NCBI GenBank assembly: GCA_964389805.1
Contig: CAYMFU010000114.1
Coordinates: 1-11,664 of the forward strand
Reading direction: 5' to 3'
From: JAGTVG01 sp964389805
GTDB taxonomy: Bacteria > Bacteroidota > Bacteroidia > Cytophagales > Cyclobacteriaceae
DNA length: 11,664 nucleotides
Under the pieces are notes generated by a model. That model did not search any database. It had not been told where the DNA came from and saw only the letters and a program-made list of their open reading frames with translations. Shown piece by piece: positions 1 through 7,135 of the stretch (positions are counted from its first letter, which is position 1; the number at the start of each line of letters is the position of its first letter). The position numbers and the translations under genes were made by a program.

Positions 1-413
1 ACGCCCAATCCCATTACGGATCCACCGGCAAATGCAACTTCAAGAGCTTTCCCAAGAGAAGTTCTGGCAGCATTTGTAGTCCTTACATTTGCTTTTGTGG
101 CTGCCTTCATTCCTATAAATCCGGCCAAACCGGAACATAGGGCGCCAACAATAAAGGATAATGCAACTAAACCACTGGATTCAGCTTCGAAATACCCCTT
201 TATCCCCAACACGACTGCAAGCGCGATAACAAAAATAGAGAGGATCTTATACTCAGCTTTAAGAAATGCCATTGCACCAACGGCTATGTGTTTTGAAATT
301 TTTGCCATCTTTTCCGTCCCAACTTCCTTCTTCGAAACCCAGGATGATCTCCAAAAGACAAATATTAAGGCTAGCACGCCAAAAAGAGGCAGAATAAATA
401 CTAAATTTTCCAT
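1..413 (-). CDS. hppA: Membrane-bound proton/sodium-translocating pyrophosphatase, N-terminal part (cut by window edge)
   Basis: This integral membrane enzyme hydrolyses pyrophosphate and uses the energy to pump H+ or Na+ across the cytoplasmic membrane. Reading the minus strand from the ATG at 413-411 gives about 137 residues starting MENLVFILPLFGVLALIF. A first membrane helix lies at about 3-20, two more hydrophobic stretches at about 46-70 and 80-100, and then the family's conserved block GMKAATKANVRTTNAAR followed by GGSVMGLG. The full protein is normally about 700-800 residues, so only the first fifth is here and the rest lies left of the window. The part that separates K+-dependent from K+-independent enzymes, and the pumped-ion determinants, are not visible, so ion specificity is open. 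No Shine-Dalgarno precedes the ATG. The plus-strand ORF over 97-522 is only its antisense shadow. Confidence 0.93.
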   Translation of the reverse strand, partial: MENLVFILPLFGVLALIFVFWRSSWVSKKEVGTEKMAKISKHIAVGAMAFLKAEYKILSIFVIALAVVLGIKGYFEAESSGLVALSFIVGALCSGLAGFIGMKAATKANVRTTNAARTSLGKALEVAFAGGSVMGLG

Positions 414-450
414 ATATAAATTAGATTTTAATTATGTAATAGTTTGTTTA

Positions 451-475
451 TGCAAAAAAAAATTGTGCAAAAAAA
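451..475. repeat. Short direct repeat TGCAAAAAAA x2 upstream of hppA
   Basis: TGCAAAAAAA occurs at 451-460 and again at 466-475, a 15-bp period, about 40-60 bp upstream of the hppA start. Read on the gene's strand it is TTTTTTTGCA twice. It lies where an hppA promoter or regulatory site would be expected, but no complete Bacteroidota -33/-7 pair was found around it, and A-runs are common in this AT-rich DNA. Confidence 0.3.
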
Positions 476-560
476 TGAATTCAAAGAATTTTCGTAATCC
501 TCTTACGATGAGCTTGTTGTAAAGCGACTGCAATATTACTGATAAACGGGAAACTATGCC

Positions 561-586
561 AAAAAAATCAGCTCTTTCGGCGGATT
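561..586 (-). terminator. Weak candidate intrinsic terminator of the cation exchanger gene
   Basis: On the minus strand, AATCCGC (586-580) can pair with GCTGATT (572-566) across a 7-nt loop. That gives six pairs with one internal mismatch, followed by a run of T (567-561). It lies 36-60 nt past the exchanger stop codon and before hppA. The stem is short and imperfect, so read-through from the exchanger into hppA cannot be excluded. Confidence 0.3.
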
Positions 587-621
587 AGAATCTAATAAAA
601 ATATATGCCGGTGATTTCTTA

Positions 622-1809
622 TTAATTAAAAATATTTATGTAGCTGACAAGATTCTGAAGTACTTCGGCAATTTCACCAGCAAATTCATTTTCCAGGCCT
701 CTTCCAATAACATAGATTGAAAAGATACTATACAAACCGAGGAGGAAAAATGCATGCCTCAGGCTGATCCTTCTTGAAAAGACATATACCGAAACAGCCA
801 GAACGGTTAAAATCAGGAGCAACATTCTAAGTTCACTACTCATTTCAATGATTTCCTGATGCATATGAATAGGTCCGTGAATTAAGGTAAATAAGAAAAG
901 TGGAAATCCGAGCGCAAAACAAATATCAAAGATATTACTCCCTAGCGCATTTGAAATAGCATCATCGTAGTTGCCCTTCCTTGCATCATTCATGGATATG
1001 ATTGTATCTGGAACACTTGAGGCAGCAGAAGCCAGGATAACAGCAACAAACATAATTGGGATATCAAGACCACGGAAGGTGCCTAAATATGGAATTTCAT
1101 ATTGATCACTCCCTATCCATTCACAGGATAATACCAGCACAAAACAAACGAATGCAATGGCCATAGTAGAAAAAATCAGTAAAGGCCAGGCATTCAAGCT
1201 ACTTATCTTCTTTTTCCCCAGCACCACCCTTCTCAGGTCAAAACTCAAAATAGCTGACCACAACGGGGCCTGCTTATATTCTATCTCAACCAATTCCCTT
1301 TTTCTTTGTTCCTTTTCATCCTGACCCCTCCTCTCCATGGCAAATAACATATAGGTCAGGTAGACGAAATATATGATCATAAGAAACAATCCATGCCACC
1401 AATCAATCGATTGCCCGCTGATGATCATGATAAATAATAACTCCGCAATAATTAAGGCTATTCCATCCCTGCGTACAACTTTATTGGATATGTTGATATT
1501 CCTGGCAATCCCAAGAAAAACAACTACCAATATAACAGCAGCTGGAATGATCATACTGTTGAAGATGGCACTCCCTGCTGTAGTGCCAATACCACCTGAA
1601 AAACCGTCTACATCCTTTAGGTAAAATAAAAAGAAAAGAGAAGTGAAAAGTTCAGGTAACGAGCTTCCAATTGCATTAATGGTGGCACCTCGAACACCAT
1701 CTGAAAGGTTTCTTCCGATAAAATCTGAAGCTATAGCAAAACCATCGCTGGCACGCCATATAATTACACAACAGAGAATAACTAAAATAAGTGGTATTAA
1801 AATACCCAT
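622..1809 (-). CDS. Na+/Ca2+ exchanger (CaCA) family antiporter, NCKX-like
   Basis: This inner-membrane antiporter most likely expels Ca2+ in exchange for Na+. The 395-residue protein has the two inverted alpha repeats of the CaCA superfamily. Alpha-1 contains GSSLPE (48-53) followed by GSAIFN (79-84). Alpha-2 contains SSVPD (263-267) followed by GSNIFDI (290-296). The hydrophobic helices are split by a charged cytoplasmic loop at about 158-205 containing RRGQDEKEQRKRELVE. The acidic pair expected to bind the cation is Glu53/Asp267. Prokaryotic NCX-type proteins usually have Glu in both places, whereas animal K+-dependent NCKX proteins have Glu and Asp, with a further Asp in SNIFD as here. 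K+ dependence is therefore possible, by inference. The start is the ATG at 1809, directly before the first membrane helix. It lies upstream of hppA on the same strand with a 208-bp gap, so a shared transcript is uncertain. Confidence 0.9.
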   Translation of the reverse strand: MGILIPLILVILCCVIIWRASDGFAIASDFIGRNLSDGVRGATINAIGSSLPELFTSLFFLFYLKDVDGFSGGIGTTAGSAIFNSMIIPAAVILVVVFLGIARNINISNKVVRRDGIALIIAELLFIMIISGQSIDWWHGLFLMIIYFVYLTYMLFAMERRGQDEKEQRKRELVEIEYKQAPLWSAILSFDLRRVVLGKKKISSLNAWPLLIFSTMAIAFVCFVLVLSCEWIGSDQYEIPYLGTFRGLDIPIMFVAVILASAASSVPDTIISMNDARKGNYDDAISNALGSNIFDICFALGFPLFLFTLIHGPIHMHQEIIEMSSELRMLLLILTVLAVSVYVFSRRISLRHAFFLLGLYSIFSIYVIGRGLENEFAGEIAEVLQNLVSYINIFN

Positions 1810-1850
1810 ATGGATCCCTTAATCAATTTTGAATATAACATTCCTTGTAT

Positions 1851-1858
1851 CAAAAGTA
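1851..1858 (-). promoter_or_regulatory. Candidate Bacteroidota -7 promoter element for the exchanger gene
   Basis: On the minus strand 1858-1851 reads TACTTTTG, an exact match to the Bacteroidota -7 consensus TAnnTTTG, about 42 nt upstream of the exchanger ATG. No TTTG (-33) is found 19-21 nt further upstream, so support is only partial. Confidence 0.3.
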
Positions 1859-2026
1859 ATTTTTTTTTATCTAATAATCTTATAGTTATACAAAAAAAAT
1901 CCAAAATAATCTTATTAAAGTCTAAAAATGAGCCAGGTATTATTAAAAAGTAAACATCTCTTTATTTTTTTTAAATTGCAATAAGGGTAATCTCTTTTCT
2001 GATTGTCTTCCTTCAAAAAAATAAAT

Positions 2027-2761
2027 ATGAAGGCAAAAACTCTTACAATTTTGACGATCGTGATTTTCTGCTGTAGCTACACAGTACAGAGTGGGGAAAA
2101 TATGAAAATGATCGCTGAGGATTCCTATTCAAATAAGAATAGGGAACCAGGAAAGACAACTAAGTTTAATCCAAACGATGATCCGGATAAAGACGGAGAA
2201 AGAGATAATAGTATGGAAACATTATCAGGGAATAACTCACATTCAGGTGGGTATGGTGCCCTATTCTTCAAAGGATCGAGCTTCAAAAATACTTCCATTC
2301 TGATGATTGGCATCCGTGGTGCATGGGTGGTGAACAGATCATTTGGATTAGGTATTGACTTGAATGGATTACTGCCCGTTTCAAAATATGATGATGTCGA
2401 TCCGGAGGGATTAAGTGATGCGATTCTGTTGGGAGGATATGGCGGACTTCTGCTTGAGCCTGTTGTATGGTCTAAAAAGCTGGTTCATGTTACATTTCCA
2501 ATATCAATCGGTGCTGGCTGGCTTGGATATGTGGAAGACTGGGAAGATGAATACTATTATGGCGGTGGAGACTTAATGGACAACGATGTTTTCTGGTATA
2601 TCGAACCAGGCATCAATGCAGAGGTTAATGTCACGAACTATTTCAGAATCGATGTAGGCATCTCAAAGCGCTTCACACAGGATCTGAGTTTATACAATAC
2701 TCCCTCCGATGCCTTTGATAAGCTAAACTATTCATTGACACTTAAATTTGGCGGATTTTAG
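2027..2761 (+). CDS. Secreted protein, probable outer-membrane beta-barrel, unknown function
   Basis: From the ATG at 2027 the product is 244 residues. It opens with a classical signal peptide (MKAKTLTILTIVIFCCSYTV, likely cleaved near VQS-GE). A hydrophilic, Asp/Asn-rich stretch follows at about residues 25-68 and includes NPNDDPDKDGERDN. From about 73 to the end, alternating hydrophobic/polar strands with many Gly and aromatic residues, and a terminal GGF, suggest a small beta-barrel in the outer membrane. Adjacent Cys17-Cys18 do not form a proper lipobox because the -1 residue is not Gly/Ala/Ser. A longer reading from the TTG at 2003 would add eight residues, but the ATG puts the charged n-region of the signal peptide right at the start. 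I do not recognise a specific family. It is probably transcribed alone: it diverges from the exchanger and is followed by a terminator. Confidence 0.72.
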   Translation: MKAKTLTILTIVIFCCSYTVQSGENMKMIAEDSYSNKNREPGKTTKFNPNDDPDKDGERDNSMETLSGNNSHSGGYGALFFKGSSFKNTSILMIGIRGAWVVNRSFGLGIDLNGLLPVSKYDDVDPEGLSDAILLGGYGGLLLEPVVWSKKLVHVTFPISIGAGWLGYVEDWEDEYYYGGGDLMDNDVFWYIEPGINAEVNVTNYFRIDVGISKRFTQDLSLYNTPSDAFDKLNYSLTLKFGGF

Positions 2762-2818
2762 TTAACAGAAAATTTTAAAGATTAACATTCCAGGTAACAC
2801 TTAGCTATATTGCGCTTG

Positions 2819-2846
2819 AAAGACAGGTCTCAAAACCTGTTTTTTA
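2819..2846 (+). terminator. Intrinsic terminator after the outer-membrane protein gene
   Basis: ACAGGT (2823-2828) pairs perfectly with ACCTGT (2835-2840) across a 6-nt loop. The stem can be extended by a G-T and several A-T pairs, and it runs into TTTTTTATT. It lies about 60 bp after the stop at 2761 and before the next gene, in the correct orientation. Confidence 0.75.
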
Positions 2847-2944
2847 TTAATCCACCTCAGTGGTTCATTTTTCTGGATTTATTTCCGAACTTGATTACAC
2901 ATATTTGATGTATTATCATTTTTTAAATCAATAAATCTAAAATT

Positions 2945-4279
2945 ATGGACCGAAGAGAATTAATAAAAGGAGTAGGCCTCACCACAGCAACCGGTGCTTT
3001 GGGATTGTGGAATGTGCCAGCCAAATCACAGGAATCAGACAGGACTGGATTAAATGGTCTGCCCTCCGTAAAGATCACCAAAGTAAAATCCATTGTAACC
3101 TGCCCGCACGGAATAGAATTGATCGTAGTAAAGGTCGAAACTGACCAACCGGGATTGTACGGTTATGGCTGTGCCACTTTCCGCCAGAGGGCACATGCCG
3201 TAGTTTCGGCAATTGACAAATACCTTGATGATTTCTGTAGGGGAAAAAGTGTAGAGAACATCGAGGACATCTGGCAAACGACTTATGTCAGTTCGTATTG
3301 GAGAAATGGACCGGTATTAAATAATGCGTTGAGCGGACTGGACCAGGCATTATGGGATATAAAAGGAAAAATGGCCGGCATGCCGGTTTATCAGTTACTA
3401 GGGGGTAAATGCAGGTTTGCGGTAGATTGTTACTCGCATGCAAACGGGAAATCACCTGAGGAACTTGTGGATAGTGTTCAGCGCATTAAGGAGAAAGGTT
3501 TCAGGCACATACGAATTCAGCTTGGAGGTTATGGCGCTACCCATATGGCTGACCGGGCTGATTTTAAGGATGCCGGATTTGGCACACCTGATGACAATTA
3601 TATGAATCAGCAAACCTATCTTAAAATGATACCCGTGATTTTTGAAACGGTAAGGGAAAAGTTCGGTGACGATCTAGAATTACTTCATGATATCCACGAA
3701 CGTGTACAACCAATGGATGCGATCCGGCTTATTAAAAACCTGGAGGAATTCCGGCCGTTTTTTATAGAAGATCCTTTCTCTCCAGAAAACAATGGCTATT
3801 TCGAACTTCTCAGGCAACACACGCTTACTCCAATAGCTATGGGAGAATTGTTTAACAATCCACACGAATGGATGGAACCTATGGCTAAAAAATTATTTGA
3901 TTTTATCAGGATCCACATCAGTCAGATAGGGGGTATAACTCCTGCTATGAAAGTGGCAAGGCTGGGAGAGTGGTTTAATGTAAGAACCGCATGGCATGGC
4001 CCCGGAGATGTTTCACCCATAGGGCATGCAGCAAATGCACATATCGACCTGGCAGTGTGGAACTTTGGTATTCAGGAAGCTGTTAATTTCTCAGATAAGT
4101 TAAGAGAAATATTTCCTGGAGCACCTTATATGGATAATGGATATATGCATATAAGTGAAGCCCCCGGTTTGGGAGTGGATGTTGATGAAAAGGTGGCAGC
4201 CAAATACCCCTTGCCTGATAAATTCAATTATAACTGGACCCAGGTAAGAATGAAAGACGGCACGCCAATAAGACCCTAG
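2945..4279 (+). CDS. Tat-exported enolase-superfamily sugar-acid dehydratase (ManD/RspA-like)
   Basis: This 444-residue mandelate racemase/muconate lactonizing enzyme homologue is closest to the D-mannonate dehydratase/RspA group, which dehydrates C6 sugar acids such as D-mannonate or D-gluconate using Mg2+. The N-terminus MDRRELIKGVGLTTATGALG is a twin-arginine signal, so the enzyme should act in the periplasm. The capping domain spans about 40-155 and the TIM barrel follows. Predicted metal ligands are Asp249 (in HDIHER), Glu275 (in IEDP) and Glu301 (in GEL). His251, His351 (in WHGP) and Glu378 (in GIQE) complete the site. The spacings D-E-E of 26 and 26, then 50 to His and 27 to Glu, equal those I recall for characterised ManD proteins. 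The region 193-222, which carries the base Tyr and substrate loop in ManD, is different, so the substrate is not assignable. It has its own terminator, and no other sugar-acid gene is adjacent. Confidence 0.87.
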   Translation: MDRRELIKGVGLTTATGALGLWNVPAKSQESDRTGLNGLPSVKITKVKSIVTCPHGIELIVVKVETDQPGLYGYGCATFRQRAHAVVSAIDKYLDDFCRGKSVENIEDIWQTTYVSSYWRNGPVLNNALSGLDQALWDIKGKMAGMPVYQLLGGKCRFAVDCYSHANGKSPEELVDSVQRIKEKGFRHIRIQLGGYGATHMADRADFKDAGFGTPDDNYMNQQTYLKMIPVIFETVREKFGDDLELLHDIHERVQPMDAIRLIKNLEEFRPFFIEDPFSPENNGYFELLRQHTLTPIAMGELFNNPHEWMEPMAKKLFDFIRIHISQIGGITPAMKVARLGEWFNVRTAWHGPGDVSPIGHAANAHIDLAVWNFGIQEAVNFSDKLREIFPGAPYMDNGYMHISEAPGLGVDVDEKVAAKYPLPDKFNYNWTQVRMKDGTPIRP

Positions 4280-4338
4280 ATGTCATTGCAAAATTCACAG
4301 GCTATATAATAAATTACTAGCCTTTATACGAATTTTTA

Positions 4339-4363
4339 GGTCCCGTTTTTCGGGATCTTTTTT
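4339..4363 (+). terminator. Strong intrinsic terminator after the enolase-superfamily gene
   Basis: GGTCCCG (4339-4345) and CGGGATC (4351-4357) form a seven-pair stem with one G-T wobble around a TTTTT loop, followed at once by TTTTTT (4358-4363). It lies 60 bp past the stop codon and separates this gene from the next plus-strand gene. Confidence 0.85.
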
Positions 4364-4424
4364 GTAATAATAGGGTTACCATTTCAAGGCATTAACATTA
4401 AGAATACCAACAACTGACAGAACC

Positions 4425-5084
4425 ATGAAAAAACCTTGGTCATTACTTATTCCTCTCACTATAATGAGCCTGAATTTTCTGGGTTTCATATTATATGCTC
4501 AGCCGGCTCAGTTTGATCACGATGTTTCCAGGTTTCCAGCAATATCTTATAGTAAGATCGCTGATATTCTTGGAGAAGTATATATAATGTCAGATCCATT
4601 AAATGATCCCAACGAATTATTAACCTATGTTCAAGGCAAGCCTGAATATTTTGGAAAAAATGGAGTTATTACACTTGCTGCAAGAGATCTTGGGAACTGG
4701 ATCCTTACAAACAATGTTTTAGGTTTGGAGGAAAATTGTCTTGCCAAAATTGAAAGGCGGCTCAAACACAGTAATATTTCCCGCGAATATGCCTCTCAAT
4801 TGTTGTCTGATATAAAAAAGAATAAACTCAATTGCAAATTGATTGCAGCGGAACTGATCTGGCTATCAGAGAATCTACCTCAACTGGCCGAAGGAAACTT
4901 AAAGGGTTATCTATTCTCCTGTACTGATATTCGTTTGCAACTTAAGAATGCATTGCCATTATATGAAGCGATGCTTATCTCAGATCCTGAGATAGCAGAA
5001 ATAATACTTAAAGATAAAAATTGTTATCATCAAAAAATGGCCGATCAAATTCAACTTATGGCCTTGATATCAAACACGAAATAA
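4425..5084 (+). CDS. Secreted protein of unknown function with four cysteines
   Basis: The 219-residue protein starts with a clear signal peptide (MKKPWSLLIPLTIMSLNFLG; likely cleavage after ILYA before QPAQ at about residue 25-26), so it should be periplasmic or further exported. The mature part looks mainly helical. It has four cysteines (105, 137, 166, 200) at roughly 30-residue intervals, each in a polar context (ENC, NC, SC, NC) that would suit one or two disulfides. No catalytic motif, transmembrane segment beyond the signal, or known fold was recognised. It stands alone between a terminator upstream and a hairpin downstream, and converges on the S8 protease gene. Composition is like its neighbours. 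It is real by length, signal peptide and codon quality, but its function is unknown. Confidence 0.7.
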   Translation: MKKPWSLLIPLTIMSLNFLGFILYAQPAQFDHDVSRFPAISYSKIADILGEVYIMSDPLNDPNELLTYVQGKPEYFGKNGVITLAARDLGNWILTNNVLGLEENCLAKIERRLKHSNISREYASQLLSDIKKNKLNCKLIAAELIWLSENLPQLAEGNLKGYLFSCTDIRLQLKNALPLYEAMLISDPEIAEIILKDKNCYHQKMADQIQLMALISNTK

Positions 5085-5138
5085 TTAAGGTGCTAATTGA
5101 TTAAATCCCGTGTAAAATAGCCGCAATCCTCTTCTCTC

Positions 5139-5170
5139 GCGTCCTTTCCCTGATCCCGGGGAAAGGATGC
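5139..5170 (+). terminator. Long hairpin between convergent genes, probable terminator
   Basis: TCCTTTCCC (5142-5150) pairs perfectly with GGGAAAGGA (5159-5167). Two further G-C pairs and one G-T wobble extend the stem to 5139-5170. On the plus strand it is followed by TATTTATTT, a loose T-rich tail, so it best serves the upstream plus-strand gene. On the minus strand it lies only 3 bp after the protease stop codon but has no T-run, so termination there would be less efficient or need a factor. Confidence 0.6.
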
Positions 5171-5173
5171 TAT

Positions 5174-6817
5174 TTATTTAACCTGAAATTTGATTTTATT
5201 CTGAGCAATCTTAACAGCCTCATAGGCGTTAACTATTCCTCCTGTTACAGATAGGGTTGGGAATTCTACCAGTTCTTTTGTCCCGGGTAAATAAACTTCT
5301 CCTTCATAAGGTTGGGTTGATTCCAATATCACTTCTTTGATCTCATTGGAAGAAAGTTCAGGAAAATATGAAAAAAGTAAGGCAGCTACACCCGAAACAA
5401 TAGGAGCCGCCATGCTCGTACCACTACTTTCTTTATATGTATTATTTGGCGATGCGGAATAGACATATACGCCAGGCGCAAACAGATCCACGCTTGTCTC
5501 TCCATAGTTTGTAAACTTAGCAGCAAGATTTTCATCTAGATAACGACTATTTGCCCCCACTTCAATCACATTCCAGGCTTCTTTCTTTCCCTTAATAAAT
5601 TTTCGGGTTGGGTAATTTAATATTACATCCTTATTTTCCTTATCATTACCAGCTGCATGTACGATTAGTACTCCTTTTTTTTCTGCATACCGGATAGCCT
5701 TTTCCACTACAGCCCTTTCGGGTGAATAATGCTTGCCAAAACTCATGTTGATCACCTTAGCACCATTATTAACCGCATAATAAATGGCATTGGCCACATC
5801 TTTATCCCGCTCATCACCATTTGGAACGGTTCGAAGAGGAATTATCTTTACATTATCAGCAATCCCGCGAGTTCCTATATCATTCTCCCTGTCAGCAGCA
5901 ATAATACCCGCAACATGAGTGCCATGGTCTCCCATCATGCCAGAGAAATCATCTACTTTATTATTCCCATAATATCGTTCTTTCTTATTTTCATAGTCAT
6001 CGTTTACCAATGACCTTGGATCATATTCAAGGTTAAAACCATAATTCATTTCATACATGTAATGCTCTTCAGTTGGCATTAAAACGCGCACCATGGTCTC
6101 ATAACCTACGCTTTGTCCGAAATAATTCAGAAGTTTACCTATCTGGGCAGTAGCCTGATTGATAATAGTATCTTCAGACTCAATAGCATTAACAGCTTCA
6201 AGTGTTAAAGTGTCAGTATCAAGATAGCTGAGCAGAAGTTTGTAGTATCTGGGGATATTAGAAATAACCTCTGAATACTTGATAAGTGTTTCTTCAGACT
6301 TCTTCCTTTTATATTCAAAATCATCTCTTACCTTAAGCCAGTATTCATATTCTTTTTGGGAGCCATTGGCATTATACCCAAATTTCGTTTTTAACCTTTT
6401 ATACTCGCGCGTCAACTCATAGGTATCATATACTACATTTTCTTCAGGCCCGCCTATAAAATTCCAACCATGCACATCATCGACATATCCATTCTTATCA
6501 TCATCGATTCCATTATTGGGTATCTCATCTTCATTTGTCCAGTAACTATCCTTTAGATCCTCATGGTCTAAATCAAAACCACTATCGATAATAGCTACTA
6601 ATACTGTTTTGGAAGGCCGGCCATGGAGAAGCTGATACGCTTTGTTGAGGCTGATACCAGCAAGTCCATCATCAATTGGATCTAGATGGATCCATTCCTG
6701 GGTTTTCAATGTATCATTTTTATCCTTAAATGATTCTGAGTAAACCGGAGAATCGATCATAATAAAAAATGCTGACGATACAGCTAAAGAAAAAAAACTC
6801 CTGTCTAATACTCGCAT
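5174..6817 (-). CDS. Exported subtilisin-like (S8) serine protease with large insertion
   Basis: This 547-residue secreted endopeptidase belongs to the subtilase family. The signal peptide is RSFFSLAVSSAFFIMIDSPV (about 6-25). The catalytic Asp78 is in AIIDSGFD, His298 in GDHGTHVAG and Ser468 in GTSMAAPIVSG. The oxyanion Asn391 is in AAGND. An acidic stretch at 103-114 containing DDDKNGYVDD resembles the metal-binding loop common in bacterial subtilases. Between about 122 and 287 there is a charged, Tyr-rich insertion of about 165 residues that ordinary subtilisins lack. Only about 20 residues separate the signal peptide from the catalytic fold, so there is no room for a typical I9 propeptide. 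The C-terminus ends soon after the fold (IKFQVK), without a recognisable type IX secretion domain. It is transcribed alone, divergent from the MFS gene. Confidence 0.93.
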   Translation of the reverse strand: MRVLDRSFFSLAVSSAFFIMIDSPVYSESFKDKNDTLKTQEWIHLDPIDDGLAGISLNKAYQLLHGRPSKTVLVAIIDSGFDLDHEDLKDSYWTNEDEIPNNGIDDDKNGYVDDVHGWNFIGGPEENVVYDTYELTREYKRLKTKFGYNANGSQKEYEYWLKVRDDFEYKRKKSEETLIKYSEVISNIPRYYKLLLSYLDTDTLTLEAVNAIESEDTIINQATAQIGKLLNYFGQSVGYETMVRVLMPTEEHYMYEMNYGFNLEYDPRSLVNDDYENKKERYYGNNKVDDFSGMMGDHGTHVAGIIAADRENDIGTRGIADNVKIIPLRTVPNGDERDKDVANAIYYAVNNGAKVINMSFGKHYSPERAVVEKAIRYAEKKGVLIVHAAGNDKENKDVILNYPTRKFIKGKKEAWNVIEVGANSRYLDENLAAKFTNYGETSVDLFAPGVYVYSASPNNTYKESSGTSMAAPIVSGVAALLFSYFPELSSNEIKEVILESTQPYEGEVYLPGTKELVEFPTLSVTGGIVNAYEAVKIAQNKIKFQVK

Positions 6818-7135
6818 CTCTAAATCAACTAGTTATATATTTCCTTTATTTTGGATATGCAATATTAAAAATATTTTACGTAAATATCTCAGGATATGTT
6901 ATTAACGATTCAATATTGTTAAGGATTTCTTACATTTTAAGGTCAGACGGCACCAATTTAGTATCTTCTTATCCTAAAATCCATCACATTTTGATTCCCG
7001 CCGGAGTTGGGAATTATTAATAATATTATACTATATTCAGGCCGTGATTCAATTTATATTTTGAAACGGGCTTGCGAAAAATCTAGTGAATCCTAAATTG
7101 AAATCGAATACTCTTGATTTTTTTAATACATTAAA
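6818..7135. promoter_or_regulatory. Divergent intergenic region with inverted repeats
   Basis: This 318-bp AT-rich region must hold the promoters of the protease (leftward) and the MFS-GntP unit (rightward). It contains a perfect 10-bp palindrome TTTACGTAAA (6875-6884). It also has an imperfect inverted repeat, TTAACGAT (6902-6909) and ATTGTTAA (6915-6922), with one G-T pair across a 5-nt spacer. Both would suit dimeric regulators. No exact TAnnTTTG/TTTG promoter pair was found on either strand. An 83-codon ORF starting inside the protease signal-peptide region is not credible as a gene. Confidence 0.4.

Noticed and set aside
97..522. Plus-strand ORF of 141 codons
   Set aside because: It lies antisense to the well-supported hppA reading frame, extends into low-complexity A-rich leader DNA and has no recognisable protein features.
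584..596. Palindrome ATTAGAATCTAAT near the exchanger 3' end
   Set aside because: It has almost no loop, is made of A/T-rich bases and is followed by no T-run in the relevant direction, so it is most likely chance.
2003..2026. Upstream TTG start for the outer-membrane protein
   Set aside because: The ATG at 2027 directly begins a well-formed signal peptide; the TTG would only add eight residues before it and is a rare start codon.
2066..2080. Possible lipobox at the double cysteine of the signal peptide
   Set aside because: Residues before either Cys (Phe, Cys) do not fit the usual Gly/Ala/Ser at -1, and a normal signal peptidase site near VQS-GE is available.
6769..7020. 83-codon plus-strand ORF in the divergent region
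   Set aside because: It overlaps the protease signal-peptide codons antisense, is A/T-driven and lacks any start context or recognisable domain.
7054..7063. TATATTTTG as a -7 promoter element for the MFS gene
   Set aside because: It has one extra T compared with TAnnTTTG and no TTTG at the proper distance upstream.
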